This document shows, one piece after another, positions 29,221 through 38,846 of a DNA stretch of 45,310 nucleotides. A program made the translations under genes and the position numbers. Origin of the DNA: Caldifarciminota bacterium (lineage in GTDB: Bacteria > Hydrothermota > Tepidihabitantia > SM23-42); assembly GCA_014859085.1 (NCBI GenBank), contig JACUUY010000004.1:1-45310 (forward strand). Direction: 5' to 3'. Under the pieces are notes generated by a model. The model ran no database searches and had not been told where the DNA came from. It saw nothing but the letters and a program-made list of their open reading frames with translations. Every line of letters begins with the position of its first letter. Position 1 is the first letter of the stretch.

Positions 29221-30501
29221 ATGAAAGGTTTGTTGATATTTATTGCGTTCTCTTCGGCGGCATTTGCCACAAACTACCACGGCTGCGCGCTGGCGCCGGA
29301 CGGATTGAACGGCTGGGTCGTCAGTCTTGACACGGCGCTGATCCTGCACACGACCGACGGCGGCGTGACATGGACGCCGCAGCAGGTACCGCCCGACACT
29401 ATCGGTCGTAAGTTGTGGGATGTTACGTGTTACGACGGCATGAAGGCATGGACCACCGGTTTGCACGAACTTCACACCGCGGAAATACTGCATACTGCTG
29501 ACGGCGGCAGCCACTGGCACCGGCAGTACGCCGGATTTTCCAAGTACGGCACCCGGATCGAGTTCTCCAACGAGTACTACGGCCTGTCGGTCGGCGGGAA
29601 CGGTGCACTGGCACGCACTACCGACGGCGGTAATTACTGGGAACAGGTATTCACCGACTGGTTTCAGGCCGAGTACTACGGCGTATCGATCGTGAACCAG
29701 TGGGACAGCTGGATCTGCGCGGGCTGGCCCGATTCAATCGAAACCGGGCAGGGCTATATCGTCCGGACCTACGACGGCGGGATCACCTGGGACACGCTCA
29801 ACGGGTACCGCGCTCCCGGTTACGAAGATTTCTTCGATATCCACATGTTCAATGTCTTCGAGGGGATCGTGGTCGGCGGTTATGATGGCACGTATGAACC
29901 GATCATATGGAAGACCACGGACGGCGGCGCGACCTGGAATCCAATAACCCCACCAGCCGGCGCTTATTATCTCCGGGCCGTTGATTTCGTAGAGCAGGAA
30001 GGATGGGCAGTCGGCAAATCCGGCACCATCATCCATACAACGAACGCCGGTAATACCTGGACCATCCAGACCAGCCCGGCCGATAGCACGCTTTTCGATG
30101 TTGACTTCAGAAACCACCTGCACGGACTGGCATGCGGCTACAACTATATCCTGCTCACCACAGACGGTGGACAGAACTGGCAGCACGTGGGTGTTGAAGA
30201 GCACGATACCGGTGTTCCGACCGGCATCGCGCTCACCGCAAGCCCCAATCCCTTTTCGAAATTGACGAACGTCAATTTCAGCATAGAGCATGGCGCAGAG
30301 CGCATAGAGCTGCGCATCTACGATGCGACCGGCCGACTGGTCAAAGACTTACATCACGCTATGCTCCATGCTCCATGCGCTATGCAGGTGTTGTGGGACG
30401 GCACTGACGAACGCGGCCGGTTCGTGCCGCAGGGGGTCTATTTCATACGGCTGCAGGCGCCGGATATCGTCCGAACGATCAAGACGATCCTGCTCCGGTA
30501 G
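29221..30501 (+). CDS. YCF48/BNR-repeat (photosystem II stability factor-like) secreted protein with FlgD/T9SS-like C-terminal domain
   Basis: Repeated TTDGGxxW motifs; CTD IYDATGRLVKDL...LWDGTDERGRFVPQGVYFIRL. Confidence 0.85.
   Translation: MKGLLIFIAFSSAAFATNYHGCALAPDGLNGWVVSLDTALILHTTDGGVTWTPQQVPPDTIGRKLWDVTCYDGMKAWTTGLHELHTAEILHTADGGSHWHRQYAGFSKYGTRIEFSNEYYGLSVGGNGALARTTDGGNYWEQVFTDWFQAEYYGVSIVNQWDSWICAGWPDSIETGQGYIVRTYDGGITWDTLNGYRAPGYEDFFDIHMFNVFEGIVVGGYDGTYEPIIWKTTDGGATWNPITPPAGAYYLRAVDFVEQEGWAVGKSGTIIHTTNAGNTWTIQTSPADSTLFDVDFRNHLHGLACGYNYILLTTDGGQNWQHVGVEEHDTGVPTGIALTASPNPFSKLTNVNFSIEHGAERIELRIYDATGRLVKDLHHAMLHAPCAMQVLWDGTDERGRFVPQGVYFIRLQAPDIVRTIKTILLR
30259..30278. repeat. 8-bp palindromic hairpin AAATTGAC-GAAC-GTCAATTT just 5' of heptad copy 2
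   Basis: Direct reading; weaker cognates precede copies 1 and 3. Confidence 0.6.
30280..30386. repeat. Heptad inverted repeat, copy 2 (arms 30280-30307 and 30359-30386)
   Basis: AGCATAG AGCATGG CGCAGAG CGCATAG / 51-nt spacer / CTATGCT CCATGCT CCATGCG CTATGCA. Confidence 0.85.
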
Positions 30502-30605
30502 CCGCCGCTGCTGCCCCGCACCGGTCTATTGACTCGTCGCATAATCAGATTATAATTAAAGCCATAGGAAGTGTCTGACATCCACCAGATACAAAGGAGA
30601 CAAGC

Positions 30606-33600
30606 ATGAAAAGGTTCATGTTTTTGATTTTGCCGGTCTTGCTAAGCGCGCAGGTCCCGGACGGTGCCCGGTACCTGATCATCACCCATGACAATTTCTA
30701 CAACGACGTCAAGTCCCTTGCCGAGTGGAAACACAAGAAGGGCATGCAGACGAAGATCGCCAAACTCTCGGAGACTGGTTCGAGTTCCACGCAGATCAGG
30801 GATTACATCGTCAATGCCTACAATACCTGGACCGTGCAGCCCGAATACCTCCTGCTCGTGGGCGCCCCGAACCTGCTGCCCTGGGGACAGTCGTCTCCAT
30901 ACTCGGACAACCCCTACATGAACATGGACGGCGATATCTTCAACGAAATCCTGGCCGGCCGGCTGACCGTGCACAACAGCGATGAAGCGCAGACCGTGAT
31001 CAACAAGATTCTTCTATACGAGCGTACGCCGTACATGACCGATTCACTATGGATGCGCAACGCGTGTCTAATCGTGCGCGAGGACAGTTATGCATATCCA
31101 CCCAACCCGGGCACTGACGACTATATCTACTGGGGGGATTCCAGGCATGCATACGGCCTGATGCTGGCGCATGAATACAACCGAATGGATACATTGTCAA
31201 GACTGCTTGGCCATAACACTAACAGTGTTTACCAATCGGTTAACAGCGGTGTCGGGTTCGTCCAGTTCCGGGGCCAGGGCGTCGGCAACTGGTGGTCACC
31301 ATTCGATGTCAGCCCGGATGCGACGGCCAATGGCAGCATGCTGCCGATCGTGCTCTCGATAACCTGCTCGACCATCGGCAGCGGCTCGACACCGGCAACC
31401 GCCGAGCGCTGGCTCTTGACCGGCACGCCCACGAGTCCGCGCGGCGGCGCCGGCTATTTTGCAACAACGACAACCCGAAGCGGCGTCGCTCACATACGGA
31501 GCGCAGTATCAAGAGGCTTCTTCACCGGTATCTTTACCGATAGAAAAAGAACTTTTGGTGAAGCGTGTGAAGCGGGGAGATTGAATTTGTACAACCTGTA
31601 CAGCGATGCGTACGACTACAAGGGGTTCGCGACGCTCGGTGATCCTGAAATGAACATCTGGACCGCAACGCCCAAGCAGATAAATGTGGAGCATGTGCCC
31701 TCGCTACCCACCGACGCCGACTCGGTCCTCGTGACCGTAACCATCAATAATAACATACCGGTCGAATCGGCCCAGGTGTGCATCGTCCTCGACACGACGG
31801 TCTACGCGTACGGCTTCACCGACAGCAACGGCCAGATAGTATTCCAGCTCGGCTATCTCCATCCCGGACAGATAAGCGTTACGGTGACGGGCAGAAATCT
31901 CTACCCTCACGAGGGAACGATGGAGATCGTCGGCACCAGTGCTTACCTCCAGTACCAGAGCCACACGATAAGCGATTCACTGGGGAACAACAACGGCACG
32001 CCCGAGAACGGTGAGACGATCCTGCTCACGGCGATGATCCGCAACATCGGCGTCATCACCGCGACCGGCGTCCAGGCGATACTGACCTCGAACGACACCT
32101 TCGTGTCGATCATCGACAGTCTTTCGTATTTCGGCAATATTCCGCCGCAGGACTCAGCCGCCAATATCAGTCCGTACGTCATTGCCATTTCGAACATGTG
32201 CCCGGATAACCACATCGCGGGTTTCACGCTTGTCATGGAAGATGCCGGAAACAACGAATGGACCGGTGTCTTTTCGATGGTCATCAGCAATACGTCTTCG
32301 GGTGCGTACGTCGGCCCGGATGCGTACGGCTACTACATGTACGATGATACGGATACCCTGACCGGTTACGCGCCGGCATTCAACTGGTACGGCGGCGCAA
32401 TGGATATAGTAGTTGAGATCACCAATGAGGATGCGGACACGGTCACCTACCCCCTGCCATTCGTCTTCCCTTTCTACGGCATCAGCTACAACACGGTCGG
32501 CCTGTGCTCGAATGGCTTTCTGGAGATGGGCGCATCGACGTACCGGTTCGGCGACAACGGCCCGATTCCCTCGCCGGCCGGGCCGAGACGTTTGATCGCG
32601 CCTTTCTGGGATGATCTCGATCCGAGGCCTGAGCCGACCGGGACCGGGAACATCTACTACGCGCACGACGTGGCGAACAACCGCTGGATACTGGAATTCA
32701 GGAGCGTGGGATATTACGACGTAACGAGTCAACGGCAGACATTCCAGGTCCAGCTCCTGGACCCGCAATACTACACGACGCCTACGGGCGACGGTGAGAT
32801 CCTTTTCCTCTATGACACGGTCATGAACGCCACCGGCAACACGGTCGGGATCGAAGACCACACGCAAACCGTCGGCCTGCAGTACGTGTATAATAACAAT
32901 TATCATCCGAACGCAGCGCCGCTGGCCAACGGCCGCGCCATATTGATCACGACAAAAGTCCCGGTCGGCATATGGCTGCACACGGTCAATTACTCGTTCG
33001 ACGATTCGAACACCGGTAACAATAACGGCATGATCGAGCCCGGAGAAACCATAGAGGTGTATGTGCAGATCAATAACGGCGGCAATGCCGGCGCCAGCAA
33101 TGTGATCGCGACGTTGCGGACCGGCAGTCCGGATGCGGCGATCACGGACAGCACCGCAGACCTCGGTTCGATACCCGCTGGAGCGACCGCCGGGAACGAA
33201 AGCGACCCGTTCCTGGTCGAGATCAGCCCGACTGCGACCGACACGACGATCGGTTTCGTTCTTCACTTGAGCAGCAACCAGGGCGCGTACGAAAAGTCCG
33301 ATTACTTCACGCTCTATCTGTACGGCTTCCCGGGCGTGGCCGAACACAAGACCGCCGTTACGCCGGCCATCACCCTGTCCGCTCACCCCAATCCTTTCAC
33401 AAAATTGACGAACATCAATTTTGGCATAGAGCATAGCGCAGAGCGCATAGAGCTGCGCATCTTTGATGCCACCGGACGATTGGTCAGACACATGGATCAC
33501 ACCATGCTCCATGCCCCATGCGCTATGCAGGTGGTGTGGGACGGCACCGACGACCGCGGCCGGCACCTGCCCAATGGTGTGTACTTTGTCAACCTCGAGT

Positions 33601-33644
33601 ATGCCGGCAAGGTCGAAAAGACCAAGGTGATACTGGTCAAATGA
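30606..33644 (+). CDS. C25 (gingipain-like) family protein with FlgD/T9SS-like C-terminal domain, paralog of 25703-29155
   Basis: RYLIITHDNFYNDVKSLAEWKHKKGMQTKIAKLSETGSSSTQIRDYIVNAYNTWTVQPEYLLLVGAPN; SITCSTIGSG; CTD; AAAGGAGACAAGC SD. Confidence 0.85.
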   Translation: MKRFMFLILPVLLSAQVPDGARYLIITHDNFYNDVKSLAEWKHKKGMQTKIAKLSETGSSSTQIRDYIVNAYNTWTVQPEYLLLVGAPNLLPWGQSSPYSDNPYMNMDGDIFNEILAGRLTVHNSDEAQTVINKILLYERTPYMTDSLWMRNACLIVREDSYAYPPNPGTDDYIYWGDSRHAYGLMLAHEYNRMDTLSRLLGHNTNSVYQSVNSGVGFVQFRGQGVGNWWSPFDVSPDATANGSMLPIVLSITCSTIGSGSTPATAERWLLTGTPTSPRGGAGYFATTTTRSGVAHIRSAVSRGFFTGIFTDRKRTFGEACEAGRLNLYNLYSDAYDYKGFATLGDPEMNIWTATPKQINVEHVPSLPTDADSVLVTVTINNNIPVESAQVCIVLDTTVYAYGFTDSNGQIVFQLGYLHPGQISVTVTGRNLYPHEGTMEIVGTSAYLQYQSHTISDSLGNNNGTPENGETILLTAMIRNIGVITATGVQAILTSNDTFVSIIDSLSYFGNIPPQDSAANISPYVIAISNMCPDNHIAGFTLVMEDAGNNEWTGVFSMVISNTSSGAYVGPDAYGYYMYDDTDTLTGYAPAFNWYGGAMDIVVEITNEDADTVTYPLPFVFPFYGISYNTVGLCSNGFLEMGASTYRFGDNGPIPSPAGPRRLIAPFWDDLDPRPEPTGTGNIYYAHDVANNRWILEFRSVGYYDVTSQRQTFQVQLLDPQYYTTPTGDGEILFLYDTVMNATGNTVGIEDHTQTVGLQYVYNNNYHPNAAPLANGRAILITTKVPVGIWLHTVNYSFDDSNTGNNNGMIEPGETIEVYVQINNGGNAGASNVIATLRTGSPDAAITDSTADLGSIPAGATAGNESDPFLVEISPTATDTTIGFVLHLSSNQGAYEKSDYFTLYLYGFPGVAEHKTAVTPAITLSAHPNPFTKLTNINFGIEHSAERIELRIFDATGRLVRHMDHTMLHAPCAMQVVWDGTDDRGRHLPNGVYFVNLEYAGKVEKTKVILVK
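33423..33529. repeat. Heptad inverted repeat, copy 3 (arms 33423-33450 and 33502-33529)
   Basis: GGCATAG AGCATAG CGCAGAG CGCATAG / 51-nt spacer / CCATGCT CCATGCC CCATGCG CTATGCA. Confidence 0.82.
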
Positions 33645-35122
33645 TGCTCCTGCTTTTTCTGTTTTCGATCGATCCCCGTTACCACACACAGGACGAGATC
33701 GCGCATGAACTCGATTCGATCGCCAATCACTATCCGGCGATCACCAAGCTCGACACGATCGGTTATTCAACACTCGACTCATTGCCGATCTTCGCCTTGA
33801 AGATATCGGATAATGTGATGTTCGATGAAGACGAACCGTCAGTGCTCTATATCGGCGGGCATCATGCCGAGGAACTCCTCGGCGTTGAGATCTGCATGTA
33901 CATGATCTCTGACTTGATAAGCAAGTACGGCATCGATTCCGCGATTACGTACTGGGTTGACAATCGGGAGCTATGGTTTGTCCCCCTGATGAATCCTGAG
34001 GGGCACGGCGTGGTGATGTCGCACATGGATACTATATGGCGCAAGAATAAGCGGGATAATAACAACAACGGCGTCTTTGACCTGGACTACGACGGAGTGG
34101 ATCTCAACCGCAATTATGATTTCTACTGGAGCCGGGGCGGCAGTTCCGACCCGTCAGACGAATTCTACAGGGGACCCTACGCCTTCTCCGAAAACGAGAA
34201 CCGGGCGATGCGGGACCTGGCGCTCAGCCAGAATTTCGCATTCTGCATAACCTACCACTCGGCGCGGTACGGACTCACCGAGGTCATCTACTACCCCTGG
34301 CACTGGTCTGGCGGATATTCGGCCGATTATCCCTTCATCCGCACGGTGGCTGATTCGCTCTCCAAAAGGATACTCAAAGATTCTGGCGTAGGTTATTACA
34401 CAGCCCTGCCCGGCCAGGGACTCCAAGGAAACGCCCGCAACTGGTTCTACGGCATCTGCGGAACATTCACCTTCTGCGTCGAGGTGAGCACGACCACGAT
34501 CCAACCCGGCTGGATGGTCGACGATATCTGCCAGCGAAACCTGGCCGGCGCGTACTATCTTCTGGAACGGGTTGAGCAGAGCGGAATAACCGGATGCATC
34601 TACGATTCCCTGACCGGCGAACCATTGAGCGCCGAGGTGATAGTCCAGGGTTATTACGATCCGACCCTGCCTCCCCGGAGAAGCAACGTAGGGTATGGAC
34701 GTTTCTTGCGAATCCTGAAGCCGGGCACATATAACCTCGAGATGCGCAAACACGGCTACGTGCCGATAACCTTCGATGGCATCGAAGTCACCCAGGAACA
34801 AATGACCGAGTTGAACGTCATGATGACCCGAATGGGTGGTGAAGACCCGGTCTCAGAAAGCCAAAAAAAAATCGAAGTGAGCCCGAACCCGGGCCGCAAT
34901 AGCGTGGTCATTCAACTCCATCCTGAGATCGCCTCTCTGGACATATACGACACCTGCGGGAGACTGGTGAAGAGGTTCAATAATCCAGCCGGCTCAGTAG
35001 TCTGGCCGTGCGTGGACGAGCAGAACCGCGCTGTTGCTGAGGGTATCTATTATCTGTCAGGACGGAGCGGGCGAGAAAGTACAATGGAGAAGATCGTCAT
35101 CATCAAGAACTCGACCAACTAG
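33641..35122 (+). CDS. M14-family zinc carboxypeptidase with FlgD/T9SS-like C-terminal domain
   Basis: GGHHAEELLGVE (HxxE), DLNRNYDFYW, TYHSARYG, FCVEVSTT; ATG 33641 overlaps upstream stop. Confidence 0.88.
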   Translation: MMLLLFLFSIDPRYHTQDEIAHELDSIANHYPAITKLDTIGYSTLDSLPIFALKISDNVMFDEDEPSVLYIGGHHAEELLGVEICMYMISDLISKYGIDSAITYWVDNRELWFVPLMNPEGHGVVMSHMDTIWRKNKRDNNNNGVFDLDYDGVDLNRNYDFYWSRGGSSDPSDEFYRGPYAFSENENRAMRDLALSQNFAFCITYHSARYGLTEVIYYPWHWSGGYSADYPFIRTVADSLSKRILKDSGVGYYTALPGQGLQGNARNWFYGICGTFTFCVEVSTTTIQPGWMVDDICQRNLAGAYYLLERVEQSGITGCIYDSLTGEPLSAEVIVQGYYDPTLPPRRSNVGYGRFLRILKPGTYNLEMRKHGYVPITFDGIEVTQEQMTELNVMMTRMGGEDPVSESQKKIEVSPNPGRNSVVIQLHPEIASLDIYDTCGRLVKRFNNPAGSVVWPCVDEQNRAVAEGIYYLSGRSGRESTMEKIVIIKNSTN

Positions 35123-35142
35123 CAGCAAGGGCCGAACCACGT

Positions 35143-36012
35143 TCAGGCCGTAATCAGTATCAAAACACACGCCAGGATCCAGCCGAGGAGACATGCCTGC
35201 AAAGGCAGATCCCGGAACAAAACGCGTTCCGGGCTACCGGCGTGCCGCTCCTGATAGGTTATGTACAGATACCGGAACAGACCGTAGATGACGAACGGAA
35301 CGGTGAATACGAGGTTCTTCGTGCCGAACTTGGCAACCGTCTCGGGCGCAAGCGTATAGAGGCAATAAGCGACTATGCAGGATGCGGTGACGATCGCGAT
35401 CATCTGATCCAACAAGGGCAAGGAATAATCTGCCAGGATCCTGCGGTGCCCTGCCGCGTTCCCGCCGAGGATCAAGAGTTCGGTCCGCCGTTTTGCTACG
35501 GCAAGAAAGAGCGCGATCAGCAGCGTGCAGATCAGCAACCACGATGATATTTCCACTCCTATCACAAAGGCACCGGCGATGGCCCGCAGCACATAGCCAA
35601 AGGCAACAAACATAACATCGAGAAGCACGATATGCTTGATCGCCGTTGAATAAAGAACCATGCACACGGCGTACACCACACAGACATGGAAGAAACTCCG
35701 TTCAAGCAGGAATGCGGCAACGAGCGAGCAAACAATAAGCACCGCGGCAATGACGGCTGCCCTTGCCGGCCGTATCGTGCCCGCGGCAATTGGTCTCTTT
35801 GATTTGGAGGGGTGGGCGATGTCATCTTTGCGGTCGATAATATCGTTGAATATATATCCACCGCTGCTCAGCAAGGAAAATATGATGAATGCAAGCGCGC
35901 TGTCAACGATGCTCCCGGGATCGAGGAAATGCCGGCTGAAGATGAGACCGGCGAAGATGAAAACATTCTTCAGCCATTGCCGGGGCCTGAGCAGAATCAA
36001 ATAGTCAATCAA
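35143..36012 (-). CDS. UbiA-family prenyltransferase (decaprenyl-phosphate phosphoribosyltransferase-like)
   Basis: LLRPRQWLKNVFIFAGLIFS, GGYIFNDIIDRKDDIAHPSKSKRPIAAG. Confidence 0.88.
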   Translation of the reverse strand: MIDYLILLRPRQWLKNVFIFAGLIFSRHFLDPGSIVDSALAFIIFSLLSSGGYIFNDIIDRKDDIAHPSKSKRPIAAGTIRPARAAVIAAVLIVCSLVAAFLLERSFFHVCVVYAVCMVLYSTAIKHIVLLDVMFVAFGYVLRAIAGAFVIGVEISSWLLICTLLIALFLAVAKRRTELLILGGNAAGHRRILADYSLPLLDQMIAIVTASCIVAYCLYTLAPETVAKFGTKNLVFTVPFVIYGLFRYLYITYQERHAGSPERVLFRDLPLQACLLGWILACVLILITA

Positions 36013-36046
36013 TGCACCGCCTCACATCCCGCAACCGCGCGCCCGC

Positions 36047-37411
36047 TCAGAATTCGGTAGCGCTTGTGAAATGAAAGTCGCGCACCTTGATCGCGGGCAC
36101 GACGGTACCCGTCGCGAACCGTGCGCCGTAACCGGGGTCATCGGCCACTAATTCCTGCTTGGCGGATATATCCTCAAGCCGGTTCAGCACCTCGATGATG
36201 TTCTCGGTGAAGCGGAGATTCTTCACGCCTTTAGTTATCTTTCCATCCTCAATCAGGAACGTGCCGTCCCTTGTCATACCGGTAAAGACCAATTTGTGCG
36301 GGTCGATCACGTTCGTATAGTGGAAACGCGTCACCAGCACCCCCCGTTCAGTTTCACGGATCATTTGATCAACACTCTTCCGGCCGGGTTTCATCACGAT
36401 GTTCAGGGGCACGGGGCCGAAGAAGCCGGGCGCGCCGAGCGAGTGACCGGTGGATTTTCTTCTTTCCTTGTGCGCAGTCATCGAATCATAGACCACATTC
36501 TTCGCGGTGCCTTTCTCGATGAGCACGAGCCGCTTCTTGGGCACGCCTTCAAAATCGAACGGGAAAGCAAAACCCATCCTGTTGTAAGGGTCGTCGATCA
36601 GCGTGATCCGCTCATCTATGATCTTCGAACCAAGTTTCTGTGTAAGGAACGAACGGCCTTCCTGATACATCTTTCCGTTGAATGCGTAATACGCCATGAA
36701 TGACAGGAATTCGCTCGCGGCAAGCGGCTCGAATATCGTCGTGTACCTACCCGGCTTCAGATCAACCGGGTGCGCGGAGACCAGTGCCTTATTGGCGGCC
36801 TTCTCCGCGAGTCCCCTGAAATCAGCCGCGCCCGCATCGCGCGTCCCCGTCTGGGAGAAACCTGTCGAATCACTGGCCGACATGACAATATTGCAGTATA
36901 GATCGTCACAGACTGAATAAGCAAAAGTGCCCAGGGAATTGGCAACACAGATCTCGGCCGTGCCGTTGGACACCGAGCCGAATGAATTGAGGCCATTGCG
37001 TCTGGCAACGCCAATGATCTCCTTGACTGCTTCTGCCCGGGCACGGGCACTGAAATCCTCGGTCCGCTTCACGTGGAGCTTGTGGCGGCGGTTATTACCA
37101 GGACGCGCCTTCGGCAACGACACGAAGTCTTTGTTCTCCTTCTGCAGATGAGCGATCTTTTCCGCCCACTCGACCGTGTCCTTGATCTTCTTTGTCTCAA
37201 CCGAATTGGTCGAAGCAATGCCCAGTTTCTTCCCGAAAGCGACCCTCACCGTTATGCTGCTATTCGACTCGCTGACGTTTTGATGGATATAATTGTTCGC
37301 GAACCTGGTAAGCGCCTGCTTATGATTCAAGATCGCGACTTCCACCTGGTCTGCAGCTGATTGCCGGATAACGAAATTAACAAGTCTCCTAGCTTCTCTC
37401 TTTCCGATCAT
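36047..37411 (-). CDS. TldD/PmbA-family metallopeptidase-like protein
   Basis: RFANNYIHQNVSESNSSITVRVAFGKKLGIASTN; C-terminal VVPAIKVRDFHFTSATEF; start 37411 after AGGAGT. Confidence 0.82.
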   Translation of the reverse strand: MIGKREARRLVNFVIRQSAADQVEVAILNHKQALTRFANNYIHQNVSESNSSITVRVAFGKKLGIASTNSVETKKIKDTVEWAEKIAHLQKENKDFVSLPKARPGNNRRHKLHVKRTEDFSARARAEAVKEIIGVARRNGLNSFGSVSNGTAEICVANSLGTFAYSVCDDLYCNIVMSASDSTGFSQTGTRDAGAADFRGLAEKAANKALVSAHPVDLKPGRYTTIFEPLAASEFLSFMAYYAFNGKMYQEGRSFLTQKLGSKIIDERITLIDDPYNRMGFAFPFDFEGVPKKRLVLIEKGTAKNVVYDSMTAHKERRKSTGHSLGAPGFFGPVPLNIVMKPGRKSVDQMIRETERGVLVTRFHYTNVIDPHKLVFTGMTRDGTFLIEDGKITKGVKNLRFTENIIEVLNRLEDISAKQELVADDPGYGARFATGTVVPAIKVRDFHFTSATEF

Positions 37412-37531
37412 GCGACTCCTTTGTCGTGAATATTCTACATGGGAAAAGCACAAAGTCAATGAGCAAAGACGCCCGTGGGTTCGAGTGCCCACCTGAATAA
37501 GGCAATGTATGGCATGAGCCCACGCAGGGTT

Positions 37532-38089
37532 TCAGAACATGTGATCGAGCAACGTCTTAACACCGATTGCGATGAGAATGACACCACCCAGGAACCGCAC
37601 CCTATTTCTGAAGAAACGTCCCAGGCCGCCGCCTATGTGATAGCCTGCAAATGACAGCAGGAAAGTGACCAATCCGATCGCGATCACGGTCTGCATAATG
37701 TCGATCTCGATGAACGCAAAGCTGAATCCCGCAATGAGTGCATCGACACTCGTTGCAACGGACAGTATTACCAGAACGCGCCAGCGAAGGATATCAAAGT
37801 TGCGCTGTTTGCGTTCCGGCTTTGCGGACTCGTAGATCATGTGAATACCGATGGCACTCAGCAAGATGAACGCGATCCAGTGATCGACGTCGCTGAGCGC
37901 ATGTTCCAATGTCGACCCGGTTGCCCAACCAATGACCGGCATTACCGACTGGAAAGCGCCGAAGAATGCCGCGACCCTGAACGCATCAGACGTGCGTATG
38001 CGTGTCGCGCTGAGTCCGCTCGAGACCGAAACCGCGAAGGCATCGAGTGCAAGGCCCAAGGCGAGCAGTAATGTCACAACGAGATTCAT
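37532..38089 (-). CDS. mntP: Manganese efflux protein MntP
   Basis: LALGLALDAFAVSVSSGL, VATSVDALIAGFSFAF. Confidence 0.9.
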   Translation of the reverse strand: MNLVVTLLLALGLALDAFAVSVSSGLSATRIRTSDAFRVAAFFGAFQSVMPVIGWATGSTLEHALSDVDHWIAFILLSAIGIHMIYESAKPERKQRNFDILRWRVLVILSVATSVDALIAGFSFAFIEIDIMQTVIAIGLVTFLLSFAGYHIGGGLGRFFRNRVRFLGGVILIAIGVKTLLDHMF

Positions 38090-38095
38090 GGAGAA

Positions 38096-38800
38096 TCAAG
38101 GGACACGATGATGCTCCCGTCGCTTCCCATGCACGGTAAGAACGAAGAACATGCTCGATCCATCTACTTCTTCAATCCTCAGTTCGGCCGGGATACCTTC
38201 CACCAACCCTCTGAACTCCTCCGGGCTGACCGTCGTCGCCGTGAAACCATCCTTGCACACAATCGTGCCATCGCGGGTTTTCTCTTGATCGATCTCGCCG
38301 ATCACACCAGCCCGACTCTGCAATTCAAACCATCTCAGCCGATCATGCCATATCCGGGGCGAATAACTCGAGAAGAATACGACGCCCGATTCTTTTGTGG
38401 CCCGGACACTCTCGCGGATCAATATCTTTCGGTCAACGTGGAAAGCAGAAATGCCATTTTGAATACAGACGACACAGTCAAAAGTACTGTCCGTAAAACC
38501 TATGTTCGCAGCATCCATCAGCAGCATGTGACAATTCACAGCATCCTTGATCGAACGCACCGCGCATTCAATGTTCACTGGTGAAGTATCAATACCTACG
38601 GTGAAACCGGCTTTCATAGCGAGCCTCTGCAAAACCCGTCCGTACCCGCAGCCAAGCTCCAGAACAGAACAGTCGGGACGTATCCTCTCGGCCACGTACT
38701 CTACCTCTGCGGCCAGATACTGCCGGATGCGGGGCGGCGCAAGATCATAGCAGCGCTTCAGCAGATCGCTGTGCAGATGGTTACGGTAGTAGTCGCGCAT
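38096..38800 (-). CDS. Class I SAM-dependent methyltransferase
   Basis: SVLELGCGYGRVLQRLAMKAGFTVGIDTS. Confidence 0.88.
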   Translation of the reverse strand: MRDYYRNHLHSDLLKRCYDLAPPRIRQYLAAEVEYVAERIRPDCSVLELGCGYGRVLQRLAMKAGFTVGIDTSPVNIECAVRSIKDAVNCHMLLMDAANIGFTDSTFDCVVCIQNGISAFHVDRKILIRESVRATKESGVVFFSSYSPRIWHDRLRWFELQSRAGVIGEIDQEKTRDGTIVCKDGFTATTVSPEEFRGLVEGIPAELRIEEVDGSSMFFVLTVHGKRREHHRVP

Positions 38801-38846
38801 TTATCGGTGAGATCCCGAGTGCAGAATACTCCCTGTCTTTATCCTA

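Noticed and set aside
30565-30590. GGAAGTGTCTGACATCC in the intergenic region before the second C25 gene as a mobile-element end
   Set aside because: No inverted partner or second copy found in the window.
28900-33550. Heptad tracts as a CRISPR-like or VNTR array
   Set aside because: Units are 7 bp without spacers and occur as inverted pairs at fixed 51-nt spacing in coding sequence, unlike CRISPR or simple VNTR.
32154-33689. 511-aa minus-strand ORF opposite the second C25 gene
   Set aside because: Shadow ORF antisense to a strongly supported gene; His/Arg/Asp-rich translation with no domain.
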